Assembly (NCBI GenBank): GCA_031261485.1
Contig: JAISJO010000082.1
Span: 1 to 64,000, forward strand
Source: Propionibacteriaceae bacterium
GTDB taxonomy: Bacteria; Actinomycetota; Actinomycetes; Propionibacteriales; Propionibacteriaceae
Direction: 5' to 3'
Length of the DNA: 64,000 bases
The notes under the pieces were generated by a model. That model worked only from the letters and a program-made list of their open reading frames with translations. It searched no databases and was not told the origin of the DNA. Position numbers and translations under genes: made by a program. Within the stretch, counting starts at the first letter, position 1. Each line of letters starts with the position of its first letter. This document shows, piece by piece, positions 48,314-58,810 of the stretch.

Positions 48314-48942
48314 CGGCCATGGAATCGTGGTTGACTCGTTTGCAGACTGCCTTGGACCCGACTGACGAACAGTGGGGAGCCTCGGCACGCGGCGGTCGAG
48401 ATTCGGCTGTCCTCGCCTTGCTGAGTCTGGCCCCTGACCCGGATGTCGTTGTGACCGTGCGGGCCAGTGGCTTGCGTCACCACGGAGGGCAACTGTCATT
48501 CCCTGGTGGGGGACGGGAGCCAGGAGACGCCTCACCCACACAGACGGCGTTGAGGGAGGCCTGCGAGGAGGTCGGACTGCCTCCTGGTGAGGTGAGTCCG
48601 CTGGGACAGATGCACACCCGTGACTTGCCCGTGTCGAGCAACCGTGTCATCCCCATCGTGGGCACATGGACAGGGCGGACCGGACTCACAGCGCATGACC
48701 CCGCAGAGGTCGATTCGGTCGTGCGGTGGCGAATGGGGGAACTGGCCGACCCAGCGCACCGCGTCATGGCTCGCCATCCTCGCGGAGGGCAGGGGCCAGC
48801 ATGGGACATGGGGGAGTTGTTTCTGTGGGGGTTCACCGCCAAATTGATGGATGTGCTCCTGGAACTCGGCGGATGGGAACGTGAGTGGGACACGAGCCGA
48901 GTCGTGGATGTGCCGAGGCGTTTTCTCAGCGACAGACGATAG
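48310..48942 (+). CDS. NUDIX hydrolase (CoA pyrophosphatase-like)
   Basis: LSFPGGGREPGDASPTQTALREACEEVGL Nudix box. Confidence 0.88.
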   Translation: MTAMESWLTRLQTALDPTDEQWGASARGGRDSAVLALLSLAPDPDVVVTVRASGLRHHGGQLSFPGGGREPGDASPTQTALREACEEVGLPPGEVSPLGQMHTRDLPVSSNRVIPIVGTWTGRTGLTAHDPAEVDSVVRWRMGELADPAHRVMARHPRGGQGPAWDMGELFLWGFTAKLMDVLLELGGWEREWDTSRVVDVPRRFLSDRR

Positions 48943-49016
48943 GGAAGTGCTGACCAACCACCATTGTCATTCTGCGCAGAATGACAGAGAGTGTGGCCAA
49001 TAGTCAGCACATCCCT
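48942..49016. repeat. ~75-bp intergenic inverted-repeat element with perfect 20-bp palindromic core
   Basis: GGGAAGTGCTGAC...GTCATTCTGCGCAGAATGAC...GTCAGCACATCCC. Confidence 0.8.
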
Positions 49017-49091
49017 AGGGAAGCACAAGCCACTGTCTCACAGCACGACCTTCCCAGAAACCACGTACGACCCATGAGGAATGATGGAACC

Positions 49092-49622
49092 ATGTGGTAC
49101 GACATCATGAACCCTGTCCCAGCTGCACAGCGCCCCGACTTGCTCGCCGACTCTACACTCGCAGCATTGTCCCATGTCCCACAGGCGCTCGTCTTCGAGA
49201 TAGACCCAGCCTTGTCCGACACCGACACCCTCTGCGCGAAATACGACCTGCCCCCAGATTCCATGGGCAACGCGGTCCTCATCAGCGGCAAGCGCGAAGG
49301 ACAGGTCCGACAGTGCTGTGCCATGGTCTTAGCGAACCGCAGGGCAGATGTGAATGGCCTAGTCAAGCGACGTTTGGATGTGCGTAAGGCGTCGTTCGCA
49401 CTCATGGAAGTGGCCGTGGAATCCTCAGGAATGGAGTACGGCGGCATCACCCCCGTCGGTCTCGGTCCGCAATGGCCGGTATGGCTGGATGAGACCATCA
49501 GCAGTGTCGAATGGCTGTGCATCGGTTCAGGCGTGCGCCGCTCCAAACTCATCCTCCCCGGCAAATCGCTGCTGAATCTTCCAGGTTCCCAACTCGTGGA
49601 AGGTCTGACCCTGCCCCAATGA
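49092..49622 (+). CDS. YbaK/aminoacyl-tRNA deacylase-like protein
   Basis: GNAVLISGKREGQVRQCCAMVLANRRADVNGLVKRRLDVRKASFA...GMEYGGITPVGL pattern. Confidence 0.72.
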   Translation: MWYDIMNPVPAAQRPDLLADSTLAALSHVPQALVFEIDPALSDTDTLCAKYDLPPDSMGNAVLISGKREGQVRQCCAMVLANRRADVNGLVKRRLDVRKASFALMEVAVESSGMEYGGITPVGLGPQWPVWLDETISSVEWLCIGSGVRRSKLILPGKSLLNLPGSQLVEGLTLPQ

Positions 49623-49645
49623 GGCAATAGCGATAGCCTGTACAC

Positions 49646-51040
49646 ATGACTGAATACAGGATTGAACATGACTCAATGGGCGACGTACAAGTCCCCGCAG
49701 ACGCCCTGTGGAGGGCACAGACCCAACGCGCGGTGGAGAACTTCCCCATTTCGGGACAGGGGATCGAGCCGCGTCTGATTCGGGCGCTCGGCCTCATCAA
49801 ACAAGCTGCGGCAAGTGCAAACGAGTCTCTGGGCGTGTTGCCGCACGACAAAGCGGAAGCTATCCAGGACGCCGCCGCACAGATCGCGGCAGGGCAGTGG
49901 CTCGACCAGTTCCCCATCGATGTCTTCCAGACCGGCTCAGGAACCAGTTCGAACATGAACGCCAATGAGGTCATCGCCTCTCTGGTGGCCCGCGCAGGTG
50001 GAGACGTACACCCGAACGACGACGTCAACGCCTCACAATCCTCCAATGACACCTTCCCGACCGCGATCCATGTTGCCGCAACGCTGGCCATCACTGAGGA
50101 CCTCATCCCGGCGCTCGACGTCTTGGCCGACTCCCTGGAAGCCAAGGCTGTCGAGTTCGCCGACGTGGTGAAGTCGGGACGCACACACCTCATGGACGCC
50201 ACGCCGGTCATGCTGGGTCAGGAGTTCTCAGGCTATGCCGCGACCGTGCGGTACGCCCAGGAACGCCTCGACTCGGTCCTGCCCAGAGTGAGAGAACTGC
50301 CCTTGGGCGGGACTGCTGTGGGCACGGGCATCAACACACCTCCCGGATTCGCAGCCACGGCAATCAAGGCGCTGTCTGACCTCACGGGACAACCCTTCAC
50401 CGAAGCCAGAAATCATTTCGAAGCACAAGCCACCCGCGATTCCCTCGTAGAAGCATCAGGAACCATCACGTCCATCGCCGTTGGCCTCATCAAGATCTGC
50501 AACGACCTGCGGTGGATGAGTAGTGGCCCAACAACCGGCCTCGGCGAAATACATCTTCCTGACCTCCAACCAGGAAGTTCCATCATGCCGGGAAAGGTCA
50601 ATCCGGTCCTGCCTGAAGCAATGTTGCAAGTGTGCGCCCAAGTCATCGGCAATAACACGGCGGTGACGTTCGGTGGTTCCCAGGGCAACTTCGAACTGAA
50701 CGTCATGATGCCCATGATCGCCCGAAACCTCCTAGAGTCGATTCGTCTGCTCTCGACCGCGGCCGTCCAACTGGCTCATCGCTGCGTGGACGGCATCACA
50801 GCCAACCCGGCCAAGATGAAGGCGTACGCAGAGTCCTCCCCGTCCATCGTGACCCCGCTCAATCGCTACATCGGATACGAGAGCGCGGCGAAAATCGCCA
50901 AGACTGCCATCAAGGAATCCATCACGATCAAGGAAGCAGCCCACGCCCTGGGGTACGTGTCCGACGATGGCGCGCCAGGCACCGTCACCCCCGCCCAACT
51001 GGACGACCTGCTCGATGTGGCCTCGATGACACACCCATAG
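49646..51040 (+). CDS. fumC: Fumarate hydratase class II
   Basis: [66 protein letters not shown]. Confidence 0.96.
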   Translation: MTEYRIEHDSMGDVQVPADALWRAQTQRAVENFPISGQGIEPRLIRALGLIKQAAASANESLGVLPHDKAEAIQDAAAQIAAGQWLDQFPIDVFQTGSGTSSNMNANEVIASLVARAGGDVHPNDDVNASQSSNDTFPTAIHVAATLAITEDLIPALDVLADSLEAKAVEFADVVKSGRTHLMDATPVMLGQEFSGYAATVRYAQERLDSVLPRVRELPLGGTAVGTGINTPPGFAATAIKALSDLTGQPFTEARNHFEAQATRDSLVEASGTITSIAVGLIKICNDLRWMSSGPTTGLGEIHLPDLQPGSSIMPGKVNPVLPEAMLQVCAQVIGNNTAVTFGGSQGNFELNVMMPMIARNLLESIRLLSTAAVQLAHRCVDGITANPAKMKAYAESSPSIVTPLNRYIGYESAAKIAKTAIKESITIKEAAHALGYVSDDGAPGTVTPAQLDDLLDVASMTHP

Positions 51041-51147
51041 ATTTCCAGACAGCCCGCCATCGCCTCATCATGTGGTCATGCCCACGCAACCACCAAGGAA
51101 TGCTAGTATCCAGTATCCGTCATTTTCGTTTCGCAAGGATTCTTACC

Positions 51148-51750
51148 ATGACACAGTCACCATCTGACTCACCTGATTCGCCCACCCCCGATTCGGCCTC
51201 CGTGCCGACTCCTCAGCCACCTGCCGAAGGCGCAGGAGCCCTGCCTCCTCAGCCGCCGTTCGCCCCGGTTCCGGGCCAACCGGTCGGGTTCCCCTCAGCA
51301 CAGCCGCCCAAGAAGAAGGCCAAGGGTTGGCTCATAGCCCTCATCATCGTTGTTGTGCTGGCTCTCGCAGCCACAGCGGGCGTCCTCGTCGTCCGCAGCC
51401 TCGTCGGAAATCGCACCACGCCCTACTGCCAGACGTACATCCGTTTGGGGGACGAGATGCCGCCGATCAGCGCCCGACTCACGCAAGCCCAAGCCAATGG
51501 TGACTTCACTGAAATCAGCTCCGCTCTGGCTGAGATGATCGCAGGATTCACAGAACTGAGCGATGCGAATCCCCCTGCGGATGCCGTCGCTCCTCTGGAC
51601 ACAGTCGTGGATTATCTGCAGTCCCTCAAGGTGTACGCCGACAACAACGATGGCGATGGATACAACGCCTATGTTTCTGCCAATGGTTCAGGCGCCTTCC
51701 TGACCGCTTCCAACTCAGTGGATGAGGTCTCCGTCGCTTACTGTTCGTGA
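51148..51750 (+). CDS. Membrane-anchored protein with Pro-rich N-terminus
   Basis: Pro-rich N-terminus then TM GWLIALIIVVVLALAATAGVLVV. Confidence 0.7.
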   Translation: MTQSPSDSPDSPTPDSASVPTPQPPAEGAGALPPQPPFAPVPGQPVGFPSAQPPKKKAKGWLIALIIVVVLALAATAGVLVVRSLVGNRTTPYCQTYIRLGDEMPPISARLTQAQANGDFTEISSALAEMIAGFTELSDANPPADAVAPLDTVVDYLQSLKVYADNNDGDGYNAYVSANGSGAFLTASNSVDEVSVAYCS

Positions 51751-51812
51751 ATCGTGGCCGCTCTCTCCGCATGGCAAGTGTCCTGTAACCTTGTTCGCAC
51801 AATAGGCGGCGT

Positions 51813-53618
51813 GTGATGGCGCACTTGCTCTCGGCTGAGAAGGTCGGCCTCGACTATCCGACCCGCACTGTGTTCGACTCGCTGACCTGTGGCATCGACG
51901 AGGGCGACCGCGTGGGAATCGTGGGGCGCAACGGGGATGGTAAGTCGTCCCTGCTGGGCATCCTCGCAGGCATTGTCAGGCCAACATCGGGCAATGTCAC
52001 ACACCGTGGCGATATTCGTGTCGGCTACTTGCCACAAGACGACCAACTGAGTGAATCCGGGCAGACCGTGGGACACACGGTCGTGGGGGAGCGACCTGAG
52101 TACGAGTGGGCGTCCGACGCCAAGATACGCACCATTGTGCAAGAGTTGGTCGGCGACATCGACTTTGAACGGAATGTGGCCGACCTATCCGGTGGCGAAC
52201 GAAGGCGCATTGCGCTGGCCTCGCTCTTGGTGGAGGACTGGGACGTGCTCGCCCTCGACGAGCCCACCAACCACTTGGACTTGGAAGCGATCTCGTGGCT
52301 GGCTGGCCATCTCAAGACCCGATGGGCGCCGAACAAGGGCGGACTCTTGCTCGTGACCCACGACCGCTGGTTCCTTGATGAAGTCGTCACCACGACGTGG
52401 GAGGTTCACGACCGTATCCTTGAGCCCTTCAAGGGAGGGTATGCGGCGTACGTCTTGGCTGCGGTGGAGCGGGACCGCGCGGCAACTGTCATTGAGACAA
52501 AGAAGCGCAACATGCGGCGCAAGGAACTGGCATGGTTGCGGCGTGGGGCGCCCGCTCGTACCTCCAAGCCCATGTTCCACATCGAACAAGCCAACGCACT
52601 CATCGCCGATGTGCCCGAGTTCCGCGACCCCATCTCGCTGGCCAAGTTGGCCATGACCCGCTTGGGCAAGAAAGTGGTCGATCTGGAAAACGTCAGCTTC
52701 TCCTACGACTGGGAGGTCTTGTCCCATGTCACCTGGCGTATCGCGCCGGGCGAGCGCACGGGGATTCTCGGCGCGAACGGGGTGGGCAAGTCCACGCTCC
52801 TAGACCTCATCACGGGCAAACTCCATCCCACAAAAGGCACCCTGACTCGGGGAAAGACTGTCCGTTTCGGAGTTCTCGACCAAGAGTATTCCCACTTGGT
52901 TCCTGTCTATGACGACTTCGTCCGAATAGTTCTCGGCCGACTCAAGAACACATTCCTTGTTGAGGGTAAAGAGATGAGCCCCTCGCAATTGTTGGAGCGC
53001 CTTGGATTCTCGAAGGACCAACTCAGCACGCGCGTCGGCGAACTCTCGGGTGGACAGAAACGACGTCTCCAATTGCTCCTTGTGCTCTGCGATGAACCCA
53101 ATGTCCTCATCCTCGACGAGCCGACCAACGACGTGGACACCGACATGCTCACGGCTTTGGAAGATCTGCTCGACACATGGGCGGGCACTCTCATTGTGGT
53201 CAGCCATGACCGCTATTTCGTTGAGCGCGTCACTGACCAGCAGTACGCGATCATCGGCACGCACTTGCGCCATCTTCCAGGAGGAGTTGAGGAGTACCTG
53301 CGTGTGGCACAGGCGACAATAGCCGCACGCCAACTCACTGCGGCTCCTACTCAAGCAAAGTCTGCGAGCACGCCGACTGAGCAACTCACTGCGGCCGAAG
53401 AGCGCACCTTGCGCAAGAAACTAGCTTCCCTTGAGTCGCGGATCGCTAAAGTGGGCAAGCGTCGAGATGAACTCCATGAACTGCTCGCCCAAACCGACCC
53501 ATCCGACTGGGTGCGACTGCACGACCTTGGTTCGCAGATCGACGAAACGCAAGAGGAGCAAGCGACACTGGAAGACGAGTGGCTGGCCCTGGCGGAAGCA
53601 TTGGACTTGAGTCGCTGA
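51813..53618 (+). CDS. ABC-F family ATPase
   Basis: Two ABC domains without TM (GRNGDGKSSLLG, GANGVGKSTLLD; LSGGERRRIALASLL, LSGGQKRRLQLLLVL), C-terminal coiled coil (Uup-like). Confidence 0.92.
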   Translation: MMAHLLSAEKVGLDYPTRTVFDSLTCGIDEGDRVGIVGRNGDGKSSLLGILAGIVRPTSGNVTHRGDIRVGYLPQDDQLSESGQTVGHTVVGERPEYEWASDAKIRTIVQELVGDIDFERNVADLSGGERRRIALASLLVEDWDVLALDEPTNHLDLEAISWLAGHLKTRWAPNKGGLLLVTHDRWFLDEVVTTTWEVHDRILEPFKGGYAAYVLAAVERDRAATVIETKKRNMRRKELAWLRRGAPARTSKPMFHIEQANALIADVPEFRDPISLAKLAMTRLGKKVVDLENVSFSYDWEVLSHVTWRIAPGERTGILGANGVGKSTLLDLITGKLHPTKGTLTRGKTVRFGVLDQEYSHLVPVYDDFVRIVLGRLKNTFLVEGKEMSPSQLLERLGFSKDQLSTRVGELSGGQKRRLQLLLVLCDEPNVLILDEPTNDVDTDMLTALEDLLDTWAGTLIVVSHDRYFVERVTDQQYAIIGTHLRHLPGGVEEYLRVAQATIAARQLTAAPTQAKSASTPTEQLTAAEERTLRKKLASLESRIAKVGKRRDELHELLAQTDPSDWVRLHDLGSQIDETQEEQATLEDEWLALAEALDLSR

Positions 53619-53723
53619 CCTGTGTCCAAGGGGCCGCTGATTGGTCCTCCACTCTCCAGGGGAACGCCCAAAGGTGATAGGATTGTTCCTGTCACGTAGC
53701 GTGACTCTCGTTGAAGGAGAACC

Positions 53724-54047
53724 ATGGAATTCATTGACGACCTCAAGGCCAAAGCTGCCGATTTGCTGGACGACGCCAAGGAAGCGTTTGACAAAGTTCA
53801 GGACAAGGTTGGAGACCTTGTTGAGGATGCCAAGTCCGGCGAATTGCTGGACAATGCGAAAGAGTTCGCCTCAGGTTTGGCCGACAAGGCCAAGGACCTG
53901 GTCGATGGCGACAAAGCCAAGATCGAAGACGCGGCCCAGGCCGTGAAAGAAGAGGCGGCGTGCTGCTCGGACAAGGCCAAAGAAGCCGGCGCAACGTGTT
54001 GCGGCAAGGAGACTGAAGCCACAGTCGCCGAAGCGCCTGCAGCCTGA
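53724..54047 (+). CDS. Small helical protein with paired cysteines
   Basis: 107 aa, amphipathic Lys/Asp/Ala repeats; ACCSDKAKEAGATCCGKE; SD GAAGGAGA. Confidence 0.65.
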   Translation: MEFIDDLKAKAADLLDDAKEAFDKVQDKVGDLVEDAKSGELLDNAKEFASGLADKAKDLVDGDKAKIEDAAQAVKEEAACCSDKAKEAGATCCGKETEATVAEAPAA

Positions 54048-54061
54048 CCCACAATTGACGC

Positions 54062-54097
54062 AAGGGGGCCTGCGCATCACCAGCGCAGTGCCCTTTT
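54062..54097 (+). terminator. Putative rho-independent terminator
   Basis: AAGGGGGCCTGCGC-ATCACCA-GCGCAGTGCCCTTTT hairpin plus T-run. Confidence 0.65.
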
Positions 54098-54139
54098 GTC
54101 ATTCTCACCACCTAATTCATCACCACTAAGGAGACACAC

Positions 54140-54757
54140 ATGAGTGCTTACACATTGCCCGAACTCGACTACGACTATTCCGCGCTGGAACCCTTCATTT
54201 CCGGCGAAATCATGCAGTTGCATCACGACAAGCATCACGCCGCGTACGTGACAGGAGCGAACACTGCTCTCGACAAGCTGGAAGAGGCTCGTGCAACCGG
54301 CAATTTCGCCACCGTCGCCAAGCTGGAGAAGGACCTCGCTTTCAATCTGGGTGGACACATCAACCATTCCGTGTTTTGGAAGAACCTTGCCCCCGCCGTT
54401 GGTGCTGTCCCTGAAGGGGAATTGTCCGCCGCCATCGACGAGTATTTCGCCAGCTTCGACGCTTTCCAGAAGCACTTCACTGAGGTAGCCCTGGGCATCC
54501 AAGGCTCCGGTTGGTCCATCCTCGCCTGGGATGTGCTGGGACAACGCCCCGGGATCTACCAGTTGTACGACCAGCAGGGCAACCTTCCCGCTGGCCAGAT
54601 TCCGCTGCTGCAGCTCGACATGTGGGAACATGCGTTCTACCTGCAGTACAAGAATGTGAAGGCTGACTACGTCAAGGCGTGGTGGAATGTCATCAACTGG
54701 GCCGATGTCGCTGCTCGCTTCGAGCGCGCCAAGACCCAGACTGTCGGTCTCATCTGA
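54140..54757 (+). CDS. sodA: Superoxide dismutase (Fe/Mn family)
   Basis: YTLPELDYDYSALEPFISGEIMQLHHDKHHAAYVTGAN, DMWEHAFYLQYKNVKADYVKAWWNVINW. Confidence 0.94.
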   Translation: MSAYTLPELDYDYSALEPFISGEIMQLHHDKHHAAYVTGANTALDKLEEARATGNFATVAKLEKDLAFNLGGHINHSVFWKNLAPAVGAVPEGELSAAIDEYFASFDAFQKHFTEVALGIQGSGWSILAWDVLGQRPGIYQLYDQQGNLPAGQIPLLQLDMWEHAFYLQYKNVKADYVKAWWNVINWADVAARFERAKTQTVGLI

Positions 54758-54787
54758 GCCACTAGGGGTGCTGAACCTCTCCATGCG

Positions 54788-54815
54788 ACCCCTGCCCACT
54801 TCGGGCAGGGGTTTG
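54788..54815. terminator. Putative terminator downstream of sod
   Basis: ACCCCTGCCC-ACTTC-GGGCAGGGGT followed by TT. Confidence 0.7.
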
Positions 54816-54866
54816 CTATGTGCCCACAACCTTGGCGACGAGCACAAACGACTATTCTCCGCCGAC

Positions 54867-55637
54867 TCAGGCGACGAGTGAACCAATGACCTCGGGCAGG
54901 AAGCGGGCGAGGGCGTCGGGAGGATAGGGGCCGGGATGTCTGGTGGCCGTCATCGCTTGTATGGAGGCAGCCAGGAGGCCAGCGGTGTAACCATCGCAAC
55001 CGGAAGCAAGGACACTGGCAGCGATACCGGCTAGGACGTCCCCTGAGCCTGCTTGCGCTGTCCATGCCGGGCCCCCCACTGCCTGAGCGACTTCGCCATC
55101 GGGTCGCGCGACGTATTGGTTGTGCCCCTTGACAAGGACAGACACATTCCATCGCTGGGCTGCTTGGAGGGCATGGGCGCCAGGATCGGCGCTGACTTGA
55201 GCGACATCTGCGCCCAGGAGGCGGGCCAGTTCTCCGATGTGGGGAGTGAGCAGCGATCCTGTCGGCAAGGTCGAAGGCAAGCGCTGAAGGGCGCCTGCGT
55301 CCACGACCAACGGAACCCGCGCGGCCAGGGCAGCCTGCATCCTCTCAGTCCCGTCGTGAACGTCCCACCCCGAACCGACCAGCCATGCCTGGACTCGACC
55401 CCGCCCGAATGTCACCGAAGGCGCCTGGGAGACAATGGCTGCACGCACACTATCCGGTCCCGCATAGCGAATGAACCCCGCGCCCGAATACAAGGCGCCC
55501 AGGACCGACAGCACACCCGCTCCAGGATAGGTCACCGAACCCGTGTCGACACCCACGACCCCGCGCGAGTACTTGTCAGAATAAGGGTCCGGGCAAGGCC
55601 ACAAACGAGCGACGTCCGCTTCAGTGAACTGGATCAT
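54867..55637 (-). CDS. nnrD: ADP-dependent NAD(P)H-hydrate dehydratase
   Basis: DKYSRGVVGVDTGSVTYPGAGVLSVLGALYSGAGFIRYAGP; LVDAGALQRL; GSGDVLAGIAASVLA. Confidence 0.88.
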   Translation of the reverse strand: MIQFTEADVARLWPCPDPYSDKYSRGVVGVDTGSVTYPGAGVLSVLGALYSGAGFIRYAGPDSVRAAIVSQAPSVTFGRGRVQAWLVGSGWDVHDGTERMQAALAARVPLVVDAGALQRLPSTLPTGSLLTPHIGELARLLGADVAQVSADPGAHALQAAQRWNVSVLVKGHNQYVARPDGEVAQAVGGPAWTAQAGSGDVLAGIAASVLASGCDGYTAGLLAASIQAMTATRHPGPYPPDALARFLPEVIGSLVA

Positions 55638-55675
55638 GGGGCAAGGGTACTACCGAGACGCCCTCCACGAACATG

Positions 55676-56977
55676 TCACACTTCTATGTGGCGCTGATGA
55701 CGAGCCAAGACAACCGCCATAGCCAAGCCCGCAGCGAGAACGAGGACGCACAACCACACTTCTGGCAGCGGGAGCCTTGACCGGGTGAGTGCCGAGAAGA
55801 TGACATTGTCGACGCTGGTGGCAGAACTCAGGGCGAAGACGCCGATGGTCACCACAGCGGCCACCAGTGGGACGACCTTGAGGAACATGGCGACAAGAGA
55901 GGTGGAGTGCAGGGACAGGGCGAAAGCCCCACATGCCACCGCCACATTGAGACCGATGGATAGAGCTCCAAGAAGAAAAACGTAGTTGCCGAGGGTCAGG
56001 TTGTACATCCACAGGTTGTACATCGGCCCAGCGATACGGGCAGTCCAGTACAAATGGGCCTGCGTGGAAAAGATGTACACCATGAGGCCAGCACCGGTGA
56101 GAACAGCGGAGACAATCAGAGAAGTGGCAATGACGGCGAGCAATTGTGTGCCGACGATGGCCCGCCCCTCATGGGATGTGTACTGAATCTGACGCACCTT
56201 CCGAGCCCTGTCCGTCACCAGAAGAGGGGAGACCAACAAAGCGACCGCGACCAGACTGATACCGCAAAAGAGGCCGACGAAGGAAGAGATGTCACTTGCT
56301 ATCCATGGGTCGAACAGGTTGTCCATGTGCTCCAGAACAAACCCAGCCCGTTCGCGGACAAGAGGAGAATCGGACAGGTCTTGCTGCGATTCGACGAACC
56401 GCCACCAGAACGAGTGTTCCCGCTGGGCAGGGTCGTATCGGTCGGCAAGGGTGTCGAGCTGCCCCAGTCGCCACCAGGGCGTGCCCACGTCGAATGGATT
56501 CGTTTCGTAGAGAGTGCTGAGAAGGGACGCATAGTCCTCCTGCATTTCGGTGACATCGCGGGCCGGGGACCACACGACTGAGTTGATGGCGTCGTGCTCA
56601 AACGACTGCCACTGCTCATAGGAGGCGATGTCATATTTGGCGAACAGCGGATTCGCCTGGAACTGGGCTTGGAAGGCAGCTTCCGCTTCAGCCCTGACTC
56701 GGCCAGCGTCGAAGTCTTCCCACTCCTCGTCAGACAGCGTGTCGCCGTAAGCCTCATGGAGTTGGAGAAGGTAATCCCCAGTGGGTCCGGTGAAGTCAGA
56801 GGCGGAGTCGATGAGGCCCTTGACCAGGCCGAACCAGACGAGTCCGATCAAGGCGACGATGACGAGCAACATGCGCCAGTCCCAGATCTTCTTGAGTTCC
56901 GCCAGAAAAAGTCTCATGATATCTCCTTCATAGTTCCGCCTTGGCATAGCGGCATCCAGCAACAAGGGTAAGAACAA
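55676..56977 (-). CDS. ABC-2 type transporter permease
   Basis: 433 aa, multiple TM segments; in operon with ABC ATPase. Confidence 0.75.
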   Translation of the reverse strand: MFLPLLLDAAMPRRNYEGDIMRLFLAELKKIWDWRMLLVIVALIGLVWFGLVKGLIDSASDFTGPTGDYLLQLHEAYGDTLSDEEWEDFDAGRVRAEAEAAFQAQFQANPLFAKYDIASYEQWQSFEHDAINSVVWSPARDVTEMQEDYASLLSTLYETNPFDVGTPWWRLGQLDTLADRYDPAQREHSFWWRFVESQQDLSDSPLVRERAGFVLEHMDNLFDPWIASDISSFVGLFCGISLVAVALLVSPLLVTDRARKVRQIQYTSHEGRAIVGTQLLAVIATSLIVSAVLTGAGLMVYIFSTQAHLYWTARIAGPMYNLWMYNLTLGNYVFLLGALSIGLNVAVACGAFALSLHSTSLVAMFLKVVPLVAAVVTIGVFALSSATSVDNVIFSALTRSRLPLPEVWLCVLVLAAGLAMAVVLARHQRHIEV

Positions 56978-57941
56978 CGAGTATGAGCACGGAACCCAGC
57001 ACGCCCCAGGTCTCGAAGTGAGGCCAAATCGCGTTCACATCGCCGTCGGTCAGCCACTGCGGGGAACTGAGAAGCAGACCGAGGGGACTCGACTCTCCAA
57101 TGGCTCGCGCCACGCTGGCTTGCGGGAGCAGGCGGGGCCCCACGCCCAAGAGGATGATTGTGACGACCGTGGTCACGATGGCTGCCCAGGGGTTGCGCAC
57201 GAAAGTGGCCATCACGATTCCAAGGAGGATGAAACACCCGACGACTCCTAGCCCTACGGCGAGGTATTCCAGCAGGTACGTCGCCACAGTCAGTCTGTCC
57301 CAGGTGATGAAGAGCTTGCCGCCCACTCCATGGTTGAAACTGCTGGAGACGAATGAGTCCCATGCTTGCGAGAAGTCCCAGTGGACAAGGACGAAGCCCA
57401 CTGTCGTCCCCATGACTAGACAGCCCAAGGCGAGTCCAGAAGTGGCACTGGCAAGGGCTTTCACTCGCCACAGCGCACGTCCTGTGACGGTGGGGATCAG
57501 GACCTTCTCCGTGTCATGAGCGACCTCGTGCCCCATGCACATTAGGGACATCGTCAGCGCGAGAAGAGAGGCCTCGCCCACGGCGATGGGCATGATCAGC
57601 CCGAAAACCTGCCGATGGACCCATCCAGTGAGAAACCCGAGGTAAGGACTCAGTGCGTCGGCGTGCTTGGCCGACTCGTCCACGACAGGTTGGACACGTC
57701 CGTACAGTGTCCGTACATTCTCAGCGGCAGATTCAGACAGGTTGTTCTGGGCGATGTACATGTCGGCGATGAATTGTGCGTCAAACCTCTCGAAAACATT
57801 CTCCGTCTCAGGAGGGTCCCCAGGCCAGGTGGGGTCAGTGGGAATGAAGATGATCAAGGCGTTGAGCAGCAGAGACCCCAGCACCACCGTCCAGATGGCA
57901 GGGGTGGCAAGAACCTTCCGCAGTTCGAGCCGAATCATCAC
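56928..57941 (-). CDS. ABC-2 type transporter permease
   Basis: 337 aa, multiple TM; 4-nt overlap with ATPase gene. Confidence 0.75.
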   Translation of the reverse strand: MMIRLELRKVLATPAIWTVVLGSLLLNALIIFIPTDPTWPGDPPETENVFERFDAQFIADMYIAQNNLSESAAENVRTLYGRVQPVVDESAKHADALSPYLGFLTGWVHRQVFGLIMPIAVGEASLLALTMSLMCMGHEVAHDTEKVLIPTVTGRALWRVKALASATSGLALGCLVMGTTVGFVLVHWDFSQAWDSFVSSSFNHGVGGKLFITWDRLTVATYLLEYLAVGLGVVGCFILLGIVMATFVRNPWAAIVTTVVTIILLGVGPRLLPQASVARAIGESSPLGLLLSSPQWLTDGDVNAIWPHFETWGVLGSVLILVVLTLVAGCRYAKAEL

Positions 57942-58810
57942 GCCTCATCGCGGTAGGTGTGGAGGAAGACGTCTTCCAGGTTGGGCGCCACAGGCCAGAC
58001 CCTCCGACCTGGGGCAGACACCATCTGTGGTGCCGTCGAATCAGACACGAAGCGGGTGATGGTCGCCCCGTTCTCTTGACGCTCGGTGAGGACGAGTCCT
58101 GATTTTCCTGCGACTGCCATGTCATCGGTCTCCCAGACTCTTCCCTCCAACAGGCTCACGATCTGGGCGGGCGCGGCATTGGCGATGATATGGCGATCCT
58201 GGACCATGATGACATGGTTGGCCACAGTCTCGATGTCAGAGACAATGTGCGTGCTCAAGATGACGATGCGGTCCTTCGACAAGGTGGAGATGAGATTGCG
58301 GAAACGGACCCTCTCCTTCGGGTCCAGCCCTGCCGTCGGTTCATCGAGGATGAGCAATTGGGGTTCGTTGAGGAGGGCTTGGGCGATGCCGACCCGCTGG
58401 ACCATGCCGCCGGAGAAGGCGCGCATCTTCTTGTCCGCCACATCGGCCAGCCCCACAGTCTCCAGCAGTTCGCCCACGCGACGTTTCGCCGTCTCGCGTC
58501 CGACGGCTTTGATCGCGGCGAGGTACAGAAGGAACTGGCGTGGCGAATGGTTCTTGTAGTACCCGAAGTCCTGGGGAAGGTACCCCAGGATGTCGCGGTA
58601 GGCCGCCCCGAGCGCCACGATGTCATCGCCGTTCCACAGGATCTCCCCACGAGTCGGGAAAATGAGCGTGGCGAGCATCTTGATGAGCGTGGTCTTGCCC
58701 GCTCCATTGGGCGCGAGCAAGGCGTACACTCCCGGCGTGAAGTCCAGCGTCACATTACGCAGAGCCTCGAAAGTGCCGTAGTTCTTGGTGACATTATGCA
58801 GGGATAACAT
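57938..58810 (-). CDS. ABC transporter ATP-binding protein
   Basis: LLAPNGAGKTTLIKML, FSGGMVQRVGIAQALL, LLILDEPTAGLDP. Confidence 0.94.
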   Translation of the reverse strand: MLSLHNVTKNYGTFEALRNVTLDFTPGVYALLAPNGAGKTTLIKMLATLIFPTRGEILWNGDDIVALGAAYRDILGYLPQDFGYYKNHSPRQFLLYLAAIKAVGRETAKRRVGELLETVGLADVADKKMRAFSGGMVQRVGIAQALLNEPQLLILDEPTAGLDPKERVRFRNLISTLSKDRIVILSTHIVSDIETVANHVIMVQDRHIIANAAPAQIVSLLEGRVWETDDMAVAGKSGLVLTERQENGATITRFVSDSTAPQMVSAPGRRVWPVAPNLEDVFLHTYRDEA

